A DNA stretch of 64,000 nucleotides from Liolophura sinensis (taxonomy: Eukaryota > Mollusca > Polyplacophora > Chitonida > Chitonidae), in NCBI RefSeq assembly GCF_032854445.1, contig NC_088297.1:11496163-11560162 (forward strand), written 5' to 3'. This document shows positions 11,213 through 22,373 of the stretch, in pieces (position 1 is the first letter of the stretch; the number at the start of each line of letters is the position of its first letter). The notes beneath the pieces were generated by a model. The model was not told the DNA's origin. It ran no database searches and saw only the letters and a program-made list of their open reading frames with translations. The translations under genes and the position numbers were made by a program.

Positions 11213-11391
11213 CCTAGCGAAAACTGATAACGTCTTCTTTACCGCGATCTCCTGCTGTTGATGGAGGGCATGGCATGGAGTACACCTGTTTCGCAAAAGG
11301 CTCGCATACGTATGACGTGACAAGTATACGTGTCACCCATGGACATAATTGAAGGATGAAATATTGTTAAGTACGACGTTAAAGGGCGAAC

Positions 11392-11409
11392 ATACATACA
11401 TACATACAC
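11392..11409. repeat. (ACAT)n microsatellite
   Basis: About four to five ACAT units. Similar short tracts lie at 27238-27255 (GTAT) and 39354-39368. The surrounding 11213-11914 shows no gene. Confidence 0.7.
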
Positions 11410-11914
11410 TCGATGGAGTACTTCGAACACTCCGTTTTCTTCCAGTCATAAACCTAACCGCTATTATACAACTGACAAATTCGTGAGTTCGGCATTAAAT
11501 ACGAATGAAATAAATTAATAGATATTATACTCGAAATTTGTTGCGCTATTTTCTCTAATATTTTTTGGCTTTTATTTGGAAATTAATTAACAAGAATAAA
11601 TATTCTCTATAAGTATCCAAATGTATATTCGGTCAAGTAGAAAGAGAAATTGACCAGAAACAAACAGCTTCTAAATTTAGCACGTGGTTCCCACATCATT
11701 TTGATGATAATAAATTGTTGTTAACACAACTGCATACTTGTTCTTCCGTACTTCTGCTTAAGTCATGCTTCTCGGGTGTAGACCCTATATAAATGGCTAC
11801 TATTTATAATAGAAAAATTATAAAACTGTTCTAGGAAAAATAACTTTTTATTTTACTTGCTAAGCTGGATTGTTACTCTATATGAATTTACTTTGACATT
11901 TAGGCAAAAATCCT

Positions 11915-12010
11915 CCAAGAGGTAAACTGACATTTCACTGGTTACGTCTGATCATTGCCGACTATCACAGTGTCGTCGTTGCTCTTTTATACTCTGTGTT
12001 GTAGTCTAAT
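11915..12010 (+). repeat. Family X repeat copy
   Basis: CCAAGAGGTAAACTGACATT, TCACTGGTTACGTCTGATC, then CTATCACAGTGTCGTCGTTG and ACTCTGTGTTGTAGTCTAAT follow the common block order of family X. Confidence 0.6.
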
Positions 12011-12316
12011 TTGAAATCATACATCAGTACAGACATGCATGGTTTCTGTATGACCTACGCACTAAAACACAATGTTTGTTTATAAACACATCTCTGTTAC
12101 CACTTAGACACGTGTCTTGGTGTCTAGTGATAAAAAAAGCTATGTGTTTATTATAATAAATGTTTACATAGCAAATGTCACATGTTCATTACAGTAAACA
12201 CGTGTACATATCTATCGATTTTCATACACTTAATTTAAACACAAAAATCATGCAAAGGGGACTATTTGTGTTTATTGAAAATATTTACCTCATTACAATG
12301 TAAACATCATTACAAT

Positions 12317-12346
12317 GTTCAGTAACATCTCATCTTGTTACTGAAC
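12317..12346. repeat. Perfect 11-bp hairpin
   Basis: GTTCAGTAACA and its exact reverse complement TGTTACTGAAC are separated by 8 bases. A looser inverted pair (CTTAGACAC / GTGTCTAG) lies at 12104-12128. Together they may mark a foldback element spanning about 12090-12350, but no terminal repeats or target duplication were found. Confidence 0.5.
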
Positions 12347-12844
12347 AAAGTTTTTTAAATCACATGTAACGGAAATATGTTTAACGATACGAAACACTTG
12401 CTTTTAGTGTGTAAGCTTGAACAGGAATTCCGGCCCTGACCTGGGGATTCGCTCTACCTGCGTTATGTAGGTATAGGTCAGCCAATGATTGACGAGGACC
12501 ACATGTGCATAACACAGCATCGATGCGAAATCGAGATACAATACTGTGTGGTCCGATAGTATGTGTGCTAACCTATTTAGCAGACATACTTTCGTTTTCG
12601 TGCCCCAAAGTATCAAACCCAACAAGTTGTACTACAGACCACGGACACCATGAGTAAATCCTGTTGACTTATTGGTTGAGCGTGACAAGAGAAAGAAAGA
12701 CGGTATGTGCTAAAGTGTACTAAACTTTGGAAAAGTGTTTGACATTTTGTTGTACTGTACCATGACCTACACTGTACAAGCAACCCGCATAAACTTCTTC
12801 GTTTGGAACTGGCGGCTGGGATTTCTCATGCCTGACGAGTCATT

Positions 12845-13125
12845 TAACCGGCTTCAGTGGTGTAATGGTAGGGCATCATACTTATAGTGTTAACATCAGT
12901 AATCTTGCCACATTTTTGCTTGGCACTCAGAACAAGAGGGACAAGCTGGATGGGGTGTCGTGTCTGATGTCCGGTGTCTGGTGGTTTTGATATTTCTTTG
13001 CAGTGAGACAGTACTATAAGTATATCGACACTGGGTTCAGCCTGTTACAAGGAGACACCACTGTGATATGACAGAAGTAATACTTGAAAAAAACGTTAGT
13101 TCACAATCAATCAATCAATCAAACA
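12845..13125 (+). mobile_element. tRNA-headed SINE-like element with (TCAA)n tail
   Basis: Begins with an A-box-like GTGGTGTAATGGTAGGGCAT and ends at a (TCAA)4 tract at about 13106-13123. The middle holds GACAGTACTATAAGTATATC and CTGTTACAAGGAGACACCAC. No second copy exists in the window, so the limits are approximate. Confidence 0.45.
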
Positions 13126-13689
13126 AAAGACGGATTATTCTGTGGTACGGAACGCAATCTTGGAGTCGTTTCATGGAACAGAATATTCCGTTGTAATGAC
13201 GGATAGTAATTTTTCTAGAGACCATGTGGGTGTCAAGATGGCAAGTGACAGAATGCGACAGCATTTATTCGCAAGTATTTCGTATCTATTCTATATTTTA
13301 ACTGGCTGCTTTTGATAACCGTTACGTCATAGTCATCCTTCTGGAATGATTACGTTACCTCTACGATTGCAACCGACAGCTTTGCGAATATTTACGAAGC
13401 TTTTACAAATACTTAGGGATTATTAGGAACTTACGTCCAGTTACGAAAATTCTGAACTTTTTGAAGTTGTCGCCGACATGAAAAATAGAAAACGAGTCCA
13501 TTACCAATAATCATAAATTAAAACCGAAGACCACGAATGCAAACATGATTACATTTACGACGTCATTTAATAATGGTTCGGCAAGCATAATTCTCTAACA
13601 GTTCTTGTAAATGCATAAATAGTAGCAACTGCGCTGTTGCTTTAGCAGAATTAGGTTTTAAAAAATGCAGTGATGTTAACTGGAATGAT

Positions 13690-13776
13690 GGTGCCTCCGT
13701 GACCTAGTGGCTTAGCACGCCAGCGCGGCGCAATGACCGAGGAGCCACCCACCAATGTGGTCGCTGGGAGTTGGTA
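13690..13776 (+). mobile_element. SINE-A head fragment
   Basis: GTGCCTCCGTGACCTAGTGG, then TTAGCACGCCAGCG and CCACCAATGTGGTCGCTGGGAG match the tRNA-like head of SINE-A. The element is broken shortly after this point. Confidence 0.6.
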
Positions 13777-13799
13777 GGAAACTCCAACTATAACATAAA

Positions 13800-13992
13800 C
13801 TTGGTCAACTGAGTGACTGGCTCAGCAGATAAAGTGTCTGTCTCGTAAACGGTAGATCTGGGTTTAATCCCCGGGCGCGGCGCTCAACATAAAAGGAATA
13901 CGCTGGCCCGCTCGATTTCGGTGTAATGTGAATGAGTGAGGCGTCGTGTCTTCGCCCTGCCACTAGAAGTCACAGTATACATACGCACACCT
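13800..13992 (+). mobile_element. tRNA-derived SINE relic of another family
   Basis: TGACTGGCTCAGCAGATAAA resembles an A box and GATCTGGGTTTAATCCCCGG a B box with ordinary class I spacing. The body follows as GCGGCGCTCAACATAAAAGG to CACTAGAAGTCACAG. It directly follows a SINE-A head fragment. It is not a functional tRNA, since stem pairing is not maintained. Confidence 0.5.
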
Positions 13993-13994
13993 GA

Positions 13995-15269
13995 TCCTCA
14001 AACATAATCCCAAGCATGTTTGCGAGAATTTTCCATTAGGTTAATGTAATCACGACAGTATTAATGTTCCCTTATTGTGTTTAAAAGTGATTGTCACTGT
14101 ACTATAATCTGGGTAATCGAATTCCTCAAAGTCGGCGTTTTGTCAAATCCGTTAGATTGACAGATTCTTTGACTGATTGATGAATTGATGAATTGATTGA
14201 TTGATAGTAATTCAACACCATGCAAGTTTTTCCTTGCTGAGGTTTGAAGGCGAAGAAAACCGGAGTGCCTGGAGTAAGCCACCGACCTTTGGCGAGCTAT
14301 TCACCAACTTGACCCACCCGTGACGTGTAGCCTTGTACGTCATATTGGAGAAAGACAAATTGTCATCAAAGAACGCAAGACTGCGCAAATTCAGATTGGT
14401 GACTGAGTGCTAGATTCGTCACATTTTAGTTCAATATAGCAGGATATGTTTTTATATTTTCCTGTGAAACTGGTAAGTTACGACTAGAATTCTCCTCTTC
14501 GTGGAGATCTAATTAGTATTTGCAAGCACCTGGTGAGGGCGTCGGGTACAAAATAGCGCCCCTGGTGACCGCTCACGGTATGGATTATCCCTGGCTTTCC
14601 TAATTGACCTTTAGTACCCATGTCCGAAAAGCAGTCTCCCTTTAATTACCTCTCGGACATGTTGTATCTCACCCTCTATCGCAATTTGGTGATTCCCTGC
14701 CTCAGGGGAAGCCGTCTTAGCGGTACTTACCTTCGTTTGAACGTCGTGCTCCACTCTGAGGTATCACACCTGCTCGCTACTCCACCGACACACGTGGGCT
14801 CGCACACAGTGACTTACCCATTACGGCGGTTGAAAAAACATCTAAACATGTAGTGAGTTTTACTAAACTCACAACAACGCATGTCTATAGGATACTCCCA
14901 AAGAACGAAAGATCTATTAGGGCTATTTTTACTCTACCAGCTACTTAAAAGTTTGAAAGATTTTCACTGAAATATACACCTGTACCAGCCATTAAAATTG
15001 CACCAAGGGGTCGTAAGTCTAGACTGAGCGTAAACCAATAGGGTCACAATCGTACCCTTAGCTAATAATGACACCACCTTGCACGAAGGGGTTTTAAGAT
15101 GCGAAGTTGTAAAGCACAATCAGAAATGAAAATCAAAATTAACGTTTAGTACAAATACTCGCCTTACCTGGTGCAAGTGGCGTAAATTATTTTTACAATC
15201 ATTTGTAAAGTCAAATAAAAGGTCTACAATCGATTGTAGCTACAATCTCGTTATGCAAGCAGGCCCTGC
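13995..15269. other. No gene recognised; GC-richer island at 14520-14850
   Basis: Mostly AT-rich, with a (TTGA)n-like tract at 14168-14205. The island 14520-14850 is CpG-richer and holds an open stretch of 77 codons on the + strand, but with no domain, splice context or repeat match. The motif TGTACCAGCCATTAAAATTG near 14980 is an outlier of the 48-bp array that begins near 15270. Confidence 0.4.
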
Positions 15270-15399
15270 ACAATAACTTCCTATACCAGCAACTTATTCA
15301 TGACATATTCTGTGTAAACCATTTCCTATATAACTGTACCATCTTCGACAGATTCTCCCCGTACAATAACTTCCCTACCAACCACATACATGTACAACG

Positions 15400-16500
15400 T
15401 TCGACAGAATCTCTGTGCAAACCTTCCTGTACCAGCCATTTACATAGTTCGACAGAATCTCTGTGCAAACCTTCCTGTACCAGCCATTTACATAGTTCGA
15501 CAGAATCTCTGTGCAAACTTTCCTGTACCAGCCATTTATATAGTTCGACAGAATCTCTGTGCAAACTTTCCTGTACCAGCCATATACATAGTTCGACAGA
15601 ATCTCTGTGCAAACTTTCCTGTACCCGCCATTTACATAGTTCGACAGATTTCTCTGGGAAAACTTTCCTTTACCAGCCATTTTATTAGTTCAACAGAATC
15701 TCTGTGCAAACTTTCCTGTACCCGCCATTTACATATTTCGACAGAATCTCGATGGAAACTTTCCTCTACCTGCCATTTACATATTTCGACCGAATCTCGA
15801 TGGAAACTTTCCTGTACCCGCCATTTACATATTTCGACAGAATCTCTGTGCAAACTTTCCTGTACGAGCCATTTACATATTTCGACAGAATCTCGATGGA
15901 AACTTTCCTGTACCCGCCATTTACATATTTCGACAGAATCTCTGTGCAAACTTTCTTGTACCCGCCATTTACATATTTCGACAGAATCTCGATGGAAACT
16001 TTCTTGTACCCGCCATTTACATAGTTCGACAGAATCTCTGTGCAAACTTTCTTGTACCAGCCATTTACATATTTCGACAGAATCTCGATGGAAACTTTCC
16101 TGTACCGGCCATTTACATAGTTCGACAGAATATCGATGGAAACTTTCTTGTACCCGCCATTTACATATTTCGACAGAATCTCGATGGAAACTTTCTTGTA
16201 CCCGCCATTTACATATTTCGACAGAATCTCTGTGCAAACTTTCCTGTACCCGCCATTTACATATTTCGACAGAATCTCGATGGAAACTTTCCTGTACCCG
16301 CCATTTACATATTTCGACCGAACCTCGATGGAAACTTTCCTGTACCCGCCATTTACATATTTCGACAGAATCTCTGTGCAAACTTTCCTGTACGAGCCAT
16401 TTACATATTTCGACAGAATCTCGATGGAAACCTTCCTGTATTCTCCATTTACATAGTTCGACAGAATCTCTGTGCGATATTTTCCTATAGGCCTACCGGC
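15400..16500. repeat. 48-bp subarray 1, about 23 units, two interspersed variants
   Basis: Units begin TTCGACAGAATCTC and end CCATTTACATA, at 15400, 15448 and so on. One unit (15640) is 49 bp. Variant C reads CTGTGCAAAC, variant G reads CGATGGAAAC. The first seven units are all C-like. From 15737 onward C and G mix, often alternating. The G variant is coupled to ACATATTTCGAC in place of ACATAGTTCGAC in most units. Confidence 0.93.
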
Positions 16501-16657
16501 TACTTATAAAGTGAGAGAGATTCTCATGTACTGACTTCCTGTACCAGCTTCTTACAAAGCTGTAGAGATTCTCTGTTGAATAACTTCCTATACCAGCTTC
16601 TTACAAACTTCGACAGAATCTCTGTGGAATGATTTCATACACCAGCCACTTACCAAG

Positions 16658-17060
16658 TTCGACATATTCTGTGTACAACATTTCCTATACCAGGCGCCTA
16701 CAAGTTCGACATACTCTGTGTTCAACATTTCCTATACCAGGCGCCTACAAAGTTCAACATATTCTGTGTACAACATTTCCTATACCAGGCGCCTACAAAG
16801 TTCAACATACTCTGTGTACAACATTTCCTATACCAGGCGCCTACAAAGTTCGACATACTCTGTGTACAACATTTCCTATACCAGGCGCCTACAAAGTTCG
16901 ACATACTCTGTGTACAACATTTCCTATACCAGGCCCCTACAAAGTTCGACATACTCTGTGTACAACATTTCCTATACCAGGCCCCTACAAAGTTCGACAT
17001 ACTCTGTGTACAACATTTCCTATACCAGGCGCCTGCAAAGTTCGACAGATTCTTTATCAG
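16658..17060. repeat. 48-bp subarray 2, about 8 units
   Basis: Units TTCRACATACTCTGTGTAC, then AACATTTCCTATACCAGG, then CGCCTACAAAG start at 16658, 16705, 16753, 16801, 16849, 16897, 16945 and 16993. The first interval is 47 bp through loss of one A. Units are nearly identical, with only GCGCC/GCCCC and TTCGAC/TTCAAC variation, pointing to recent expansion relative to subarray 1. Confidence 0.93.
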
Positions 17061-17473
17061 TTATATTAATTTCGACCTAGTTTCTGCACAATATTTTCTA
17101 TACCATCTGTGCCATTGTCCTGCACTATTACTTAAAACGTTTGACGGATTATGTGTTCTATGTTTTCCTATACAGGTTACTTGCAAAGTTGGGTTAATTC
17201 TTTGTGACTTTTTTTATTATACCAGCCTGATATAAGCGTTAACCAAAGTTTTCATATTACAATGCATAGACACACAGTCAAAACCTGCTGCTATAACAAG
17301 ATACGCAGCATAATATACTATAGAGCATAGCAATTCATTGTTAACCTACGGTCCTAATTTGAATTTAAAGCCTGCTTTTACAAAGTGGTATACCAAGATT
17401 TGATGTTAAAAATGGAACATGGTCTTAGTATGTTAAACATTCATTTTAGCGATTAACACACATATCAGCAGTC

Positions 17474-17535
17474 TGCCAGCAACCTGCAGATGGTCTTGGG
17501 TTTCCCCCAGGGTCAAATAAATAAATAAATATTAA
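17474..17535 (+). mobile_element. SINE-A copy with internal deletion
   Basis: CCAGCAACCTGCAGATGGTC and TTGGGTTTCCCCCAGGG run straight into TCAAATAAATAAATAAATAT. The whole 3' domain between the Pro-like GGTTTCC stretch and the tail is missing. Confidence 0.6.
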
Positions 17536-17967
17536 CAATAATACTAGATCATAGATAACAGTAGGCAGACAAGGTGTTGCTCTCCTCAGGTTGTGGCAAA
17601 TTTAACTCATACCTAGTGGGGAATGCCCAAGCGGAACATACCCCTATGGATATGTATTAAACTTATCCCTACCTTTATCTGCAATCATTATCAGGGCGCA
17701 AAGGGCGATAGTTTTCCCCGGGGTCTCAAGGTTTCCTGAATGTCTAAACCTTTGAGCGAATGTATGAATGTTATGTAAGAGAACAGTTATTGGGTACAAC
17801 CTTATACTTCTGTGAAATAAATAAACAATTATTGACCCCATTATTCTTTTGTACATACCTCATACATTTCATATTTTTAATCAGGTCATATTTTTTTCTC
17901 TGTAATCTTAATCTGCTTTATCTTAAGGAAGGTTATTGTGCTTTATTTACTTGGTATTTTTGCGCCA

Positions 17968-18068
17968 TATTGAAGAATATTTCCTCTGTACGACAGCGAC
18001 CTGCATTAAGGCGGGCGGAAACCCGTCAGAGCCCAGGGGAATCCATGAGCATCGGCAGATTGTTGCTA
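17968..18068 (-). mobile_element. SINE-A relic
   Basis: Diverged antisense copy: GAATATTTCCTCTGTACGAC, GGCGGGCGGAAACCC, GTCAGAGCCCAGGGGAATCC, CATCGGCAGATTGTTGC follow SINE-A order. Head and tail are missing. The stretches 17540-17967 and 18069-18980 show no gene. Confidence 0.5.
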
Positions 18069-18981
18069 CCCGCGAGTACTTGATGTTAGCTTGTCTGTCT
18101 GTTTGTCTGCCTGTCCATACGTTCACCAGTGGCCGATGTTTTTGCTCTCAGAGTGTTTTCTATAGTCTTTTTCTTTTACATGTTGCTAGTCGCCTGTATT
18201 CAACTGCCTCTACCAAAATTACAAAATTTAGTCAGTGATATTTAACAGCAAAAGCCCTACACATCGATATGTTAAGGGAAGTACGTATTGTTGCTAAGAA
18301 AATGAACACTTTTCCAATTTATAACTTTAAACTCCATCAGATTTGTTTAGAAATCAAGTCAGTGCATCGGGTGACGCCATAATTATTTTTAAAAAAACAG
18401 TGGCATGCTGGATAGTGGACGGCCTTCAGTATGATTGACGAAGGGTGACACAAGTTAGCCAAACTGATATTGACTTCACTGTAAACCCTGCGTTTCTGAT
18501 ACGGTCATATTTTACACTGTTCGCACGTTTTAGTAAAATATAACCCTCATAAATAAATTTTATTTCATCTGTTGTAGTATATGATCTCAAAGCAGTATGG
18601 TTTTAGACGTGAATGTTAGGAAATTCTTTTATAAAAATAAAACAATGTAGTCTATTCGCTGAGACAGTAGTGTAACTGTGTTACTGTGTGGAGTTTGTTC
18701 TCACCTCATGCTGGTGTGCCCAAATGTAATGTAAAGCAGATTACTCTCCGCACCCATTGTCCAGCATGCAACTTGTTTGTGAATAATTATGACGTCACTC
18801 AAGGCAGCTCGTTCTTGGTGTGGAAACCAGTCTTAAAACGTATAATATTATGAACTAGAAAAAAAAAGAATTTGAACTGCATTATCCTTGATATCAATGT
18901 GAAGATCTTGTGATTTTAAGTGTCACTAAAGACAGGCAATTATGGTAGTCAGTGTGACTGATTTTACAGACAGCTGAATAT

Positions 18982-19250
18982 AGTGAGTGAGTAAGTGCTT
19001 GGGGTTTAACGTTCTACTTAACGATTTTTCAGTCATATGACGACGAAGGAATCCTTAGAGTGCACGTAATGTGCCTCCTTGTTGCAGGACAGATTTCCAC
19101 CGCTCTTTTATCTAGTGCTGCTTCACTGAGACGCCTTACCGAAGGCAAGTAAGCTGCCCGCCCGAGTTATGCTGATACGGATCAACCAGTCGTTGCACTA
19201 TCCCCTTCATGAACGCCAAGCGAGAAAGTTACCACCTCCTCTCTTAAGAG
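18982..19250 (-). mobile_element. SINE-B, head truncated
   Basis: Antisense on the + strand: a short GTGAGTGAGTAAGTG tail, TTTAACGTTCTACTTAACG, TCAGTCATATGACGACGAAG, AGACGCCTTACCGAAGGCAA, CAACCAGTCGTTGCACTATC. The tRNA-like head expected at the right end is absent. Compare the full copy at 38551. Confidence 0.75.
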
Positions 19251-19832
19251 CTGAATTTAGGCGACGAGCTAAAAGAAATAGACTATGATAATAGTTAATG
19301 TAATAGTCACCTGGTTTATATTTCATATCTCCCCTTATCAGTCTTGTAACTAGGCGTAAAGCTTACTCGTCACTTAAATGCCTTACAACAAAACGCAATG
19401 CACATTTAGGCGATCCGAGCCTATATCCTCAAACATCTAATGCTGGATTCTATCCGTGCGGTAGATCCACATGTAACAATGCTAGTTTTCAACAAGTTGA
19501 AAAAAAAAGCACATCTTCGTTATCCGCGAAAGACTTCGAGTTTTTGTCAAGCACATATGTCAATATCTTTAAACAATTAGGGACTATTACTGGGTCCTTG
19601 AAGCTTCCGATTTAAAAATGCTTGCAGCAATTGATGTTGAAGAAGAATAGACCTCAGAAGAAAGCCCGAGAGGTTTATCAGCTAAGAGCGAGATGCAACG
19701 TTTAGCTTCATGGAATTTACTCTAAGTGAGAAAAACCAGTAAAAGTCACGTGCGTAAATTAGCGCCTTCGACGTTAGAGAGCTCTCTGTGTGTGCGCGTA
19801 CGGTCAAACGCGTAAATGAACAGTGGGGCTGA

Positions 19833-19931
19833 TTTAAAATACAGGGTGAGGCTGGTGAGTTCCTTTAGTCCAGCTATAGCTAGACTGGAGCGGCAGCGGA
19901 CGAAAGGATACGGAACGGATACCTGAAACAG
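19833..19931 (+). promoter_or_regulatory. Candidate chitinase promoter and 5' non-coding exon
   Basis: Exon 1 of the coding part starts with a spliced acceptor, so an upstream leader exon must exist. The best candidate ends at 19931 with ACAG followed by GTAATC. A TATA-like TTTAAAAT at 19833-19840 sits about 30 bases before 19865, which would give a leader of about 65 bases and a first intron of 2817 bp. The segment is GC-richer than its surroundings and outside recognised repeats. This is inference; only transcript data would settle it. Confidence 0.33.
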
Positions 19932-20504
19932 GTAATCATGAGTAGTATTTTAATTATCTTTTACAAACTGGGAAAGACTTTTTTCGGTCTTATTAATAAT
20001 TTGTCCCGTATTTTCGTGTTCAGTTTGAATAAATTAAGTCTTCAAATATTTGTATAAGGCTTTCTTGAACTACTCGGTAGGATTTTAATCACATTTTTAT
20101 TCTTACATGAACTTTTGAAACTGAAATGGTACTTTTTATAGAAGAATTTTGTTTATTACAGCTTAACTGGAGTTCATTGCGAGTTGCGTTATAATTTTTC
20201 CCAAACTTTAGTATCATTTTAACAGGTACGAGTCTGTTATTTACTGAAAGGCAGACATTTGAGCTCGTCTTGATAAATAAAGAAAATTTGGTTTGATTCG
20301 CGAAAACCGATTTTTGACCAAAAAAAGCCTCTGTAAATAATGCGTTTTTGTGTTTGATAACAATGACTGTTAAGATGTCTCCCTTTCTTAAACATTGTCA
20401 TTACAGATAAAATTGTATTAAATCAATTTAGATAGAGATCGATTGTTACTCAAAATGTCGATAGCTAGTATCATAGATTACGGTGTATTCTTAAATCTGC
20501 AACC

Positions 20505-20560
20505 AACACATCGTAAGCTGGATTCGAACGTGTGACTGTATTATTCAAGAACATGATGGC
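20505..20560 (-). repeat. tRNA-like B-box fragment
   Basis: GTAAGCTGGATTCGAACGTG, TGACTGTATTATTCAAGAAC closely resembles 53883-53925. On the minus strand both contain a B-box-like GTTCGAATCC. It is likely a relic of a further tRNA-derived SINE. Confidence 0.35.
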
Positions 20561-20739
20561 TCTTTAACACCTGAGCGAACAAAGAGTCCGAAATTCAGGA
20601 ACTAATATAACCTAAGTTATTCAGGAAAAGGGCTGGAAAGATACCTAAGTTGAGAAAGCCATTTTTTTTCTGATGTGCTGGGGGACTCATTAAATGAATT
20701 TTAATATGCAATTGTAGATTGTACCCAACGCACATATAT

Positions 20740-21005
20740 GGATTAAATTGAACCAGGGTTCGGATGACGTAAGTGAAAACAGCTGCGTTCTCGGGTTAGA
20801 GAAGATGATCGATCAAAATAAGACGGTGGCGCTTTCGATTTTCTCACGGCTTGCGGTTTTGCTTACGTTGAGCTTCAATTTTTTAACATGTTGAATATGT
20901 CACATCACAAAGACAAAAAGTTATCCTCTTTGAACTTCCTGTGGGATACTTCATTGATACCTGTATGCATTTAGTCTGATGTTACCTTTTCATTTAAAAT
21001 AACAT
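20740..21005 (+). repeat. Family G dispersed repeat copy
   Basis: GGTTCGGATGACG, CGGGTTAGAGAA, CGCTTTCGATTTTCTCACGG, CTTGCGGTTTTGCTTACGTT and ATGTCACATCACAAAGAC appear in the same order at 35990-36260. A short third copy sits at 47850-47910. AT-rich and non-coding; the family is unknown to me. Confidence 0.5.
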
Positions 21006-21024
21006 GTATGTATGTATGGTGGGA

Positions 21025-21340
21025 TTTAACGTCGTACTTAACAATTTTTTAGTCTTATGAGGAATCATTGAGCGTGTGAACATATACTGTGTCTTCTTGT
21101 GGCAGGGTGAGTTCAATGCCAATAAAGTGCTGCCGCCACTGAAGTGTCATGCACGCAGTCACACTATACTGACACCGGGCCAACCACTCATATTTCCTTG
21201 CTCTAACCTCTCAGTGCTGAGCACCAAGCGAGCAGCAGCAAGTACCATTTTGAAAGTCTTTGGTTTGACCCCAACCGGGTTTGATCCTGGGGTCTCCCGG
21301 CTTTGAGGCGGATGTTCTAACAATTAGGCAAACGAAGCGA
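21025..21340 (-). mobile_element. SINE-D (third tRNA-headed family)
   Basis: At its left (3') end TTTAACGTCGTACTTAACAA is shared with SINE-B, but the body differs (AAAGTGCTGCCGCCACTGAA; CACACTATACTGACACCGGG). On the minus strand the right end gives a tRNA-like head with A-box-like GCCTAATTGTTAGAACATCC and B-box region GGATCAAACCCGG. Related copies are at 60395 and 62345. Confidence 0.65.
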
Positions 21341-21539
21341 TTTAAAATAACATGCCATGGTTACATACAAATTTTTGTAATTTTCCCCGAATTCTTCCGC
21401 CGTAGAAGGAACTATTCAGTCTGTTATGGAAAATATTTATGTATATCCTGTATAAAGGGGGAGATGCTTTTGTCAGAAGTTTCTCCACGGTACTGAGCCT
21501 TTGGCGACCTAAGAAGACTTCGTATTGTACAGGTTCTTA

Positions 21540-21690
21540 TGCTGGGAAGCTCTTCCAGCAAGGTGCGGATGGATGTAGGTTAGAGACCGGTAAATCCTAC
21601 CATAAATCTGGCCGTCGTCGTATAAGGCACATATTCTTGAGTGCGGCGCAAAACTCCAACCAAATAAATAAAATAAATCAAATATTGTAA
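21540..21690 (+). mobile_element. SINE-A 3' half
   Basis: GCTCTTCCAGCAAGGTGCGG, then CATAAATCTGGCCGTCGTCG, ATTCTTGAGTGCGGCGCAAA and the tail CAAATAAATAAAATAAAT. A second CATATTCTTGAG context shows the normal 3' domain. The 5' part is truncated. Confidence 0.65.
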
Positions 21691-22093
21691 GGGTTCACTT
21701 CCGGTTACTAGATCACAACAGTACCCTGAATGCTGCCCTAGTATTAAACTGAAACGTTTCACAGTAAGGCGAAAACTCTGAAGAATTTGACGTGGAGCGA
21801 AAATTACGTAAATATCACCGCGTAAATATCTCTAAGCTTGCACCTTAGAGCTTTCCGAGGCTTATTTAACTTACAACACGACTTGACAGTCTTGTGATAG
21901 TTAAACGGGATTTCTCGAGATGATGACATTGACTGCGAGACTTCACGCAATGTGGGACAGTAGTTTGTAAGGCTACATTTACAAAAGGGGACTCTGTCAA
22001 AAAACTTACGCATACCCTTTTAAGCCCTGTTAACAATTCTTTTTCCTTTCAACATTTTTTTAAAACTCTCCTTAAAATAAGACGTATTCACTA

Positions 22094-22373
22094 CACTCAA
22101 ACAAATAATCTGTTAATTTTAACACAAAGTTTGTTGTGACCCTAGCATGTATTCTATTATAATACATAACACTGTGCCATATTCGACGTAATATCCTGTT
22201 AGTCTAATAGAATCTTTATGTTGAATTAATAGAGTGTATGTGTTTTGAATAAGAATAATGTAAATAACATTTTGAATGTTGAACAGAATAATCTTATGGG
22301 ATGGCTGAATATATTCTAGTATCACTCAAACAACAGACTTTCTGTTAAAATTAACAGATCAATATTTTGAGTG
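22094..22373. mobile_element. 280-bp terminal-inverted-repeat element (MITE-like)
   Basis: The left end CACTCAAACAAATAATCTGT, TAATTTTAACA is matched in inverse at the right end, TGTTAAAATTAACAGATC, AATATTTTGAGTG; 14 bp in the middle of the arm are perfect. Similarity continues inward (AAAGTYTGTTGT). The right end also contains an internal second CACTCAAAC. The centre is AT-rich and non-coding. TA precedes the left end, but no clean target duplication is seen. It sits about 380 bp upstream of the chitinase start codon, inside the proposed leader intron. Confidence 0.6.

Larger units (their letters stand above)
15270..17235. repeat. 48-bp superarray (about 40 units, two subarrays)
   Basis: A continuous field of 48-bp units. 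Core 1 is 15400-16500 and core 2 is 16658-17041; diverged units fill 15270-15399, 16500-16657 and 17041-17235. Both cores align to each other (TTCGACA, then TCTGTG, then TTTCCTRTACC), so they descend from one ancestral unit. Because 48 is a multiple of 3, several frames on both strands remain open for up to 366 codons and yield periodic peptides. That pattern does not by itself support a protein. Confidence 0.95.

Noticed and set aside
15390-16490. 366-codon open frame over the 48-bp array (and 249 codons on the opposite strand)
   Set aside because: Open on both strands and in several frames because the unit is a multiple of three without stops; no leader, splice or domain evidence.
21580-21762. 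Minus-strand frames over SINE-A copies (also 48549, 52469, 57793, 60104)
   Set aside because: Recurring peptides such as GVLRRTQEYF are the antisense translation of the SINE-A 3' domain, not genes.
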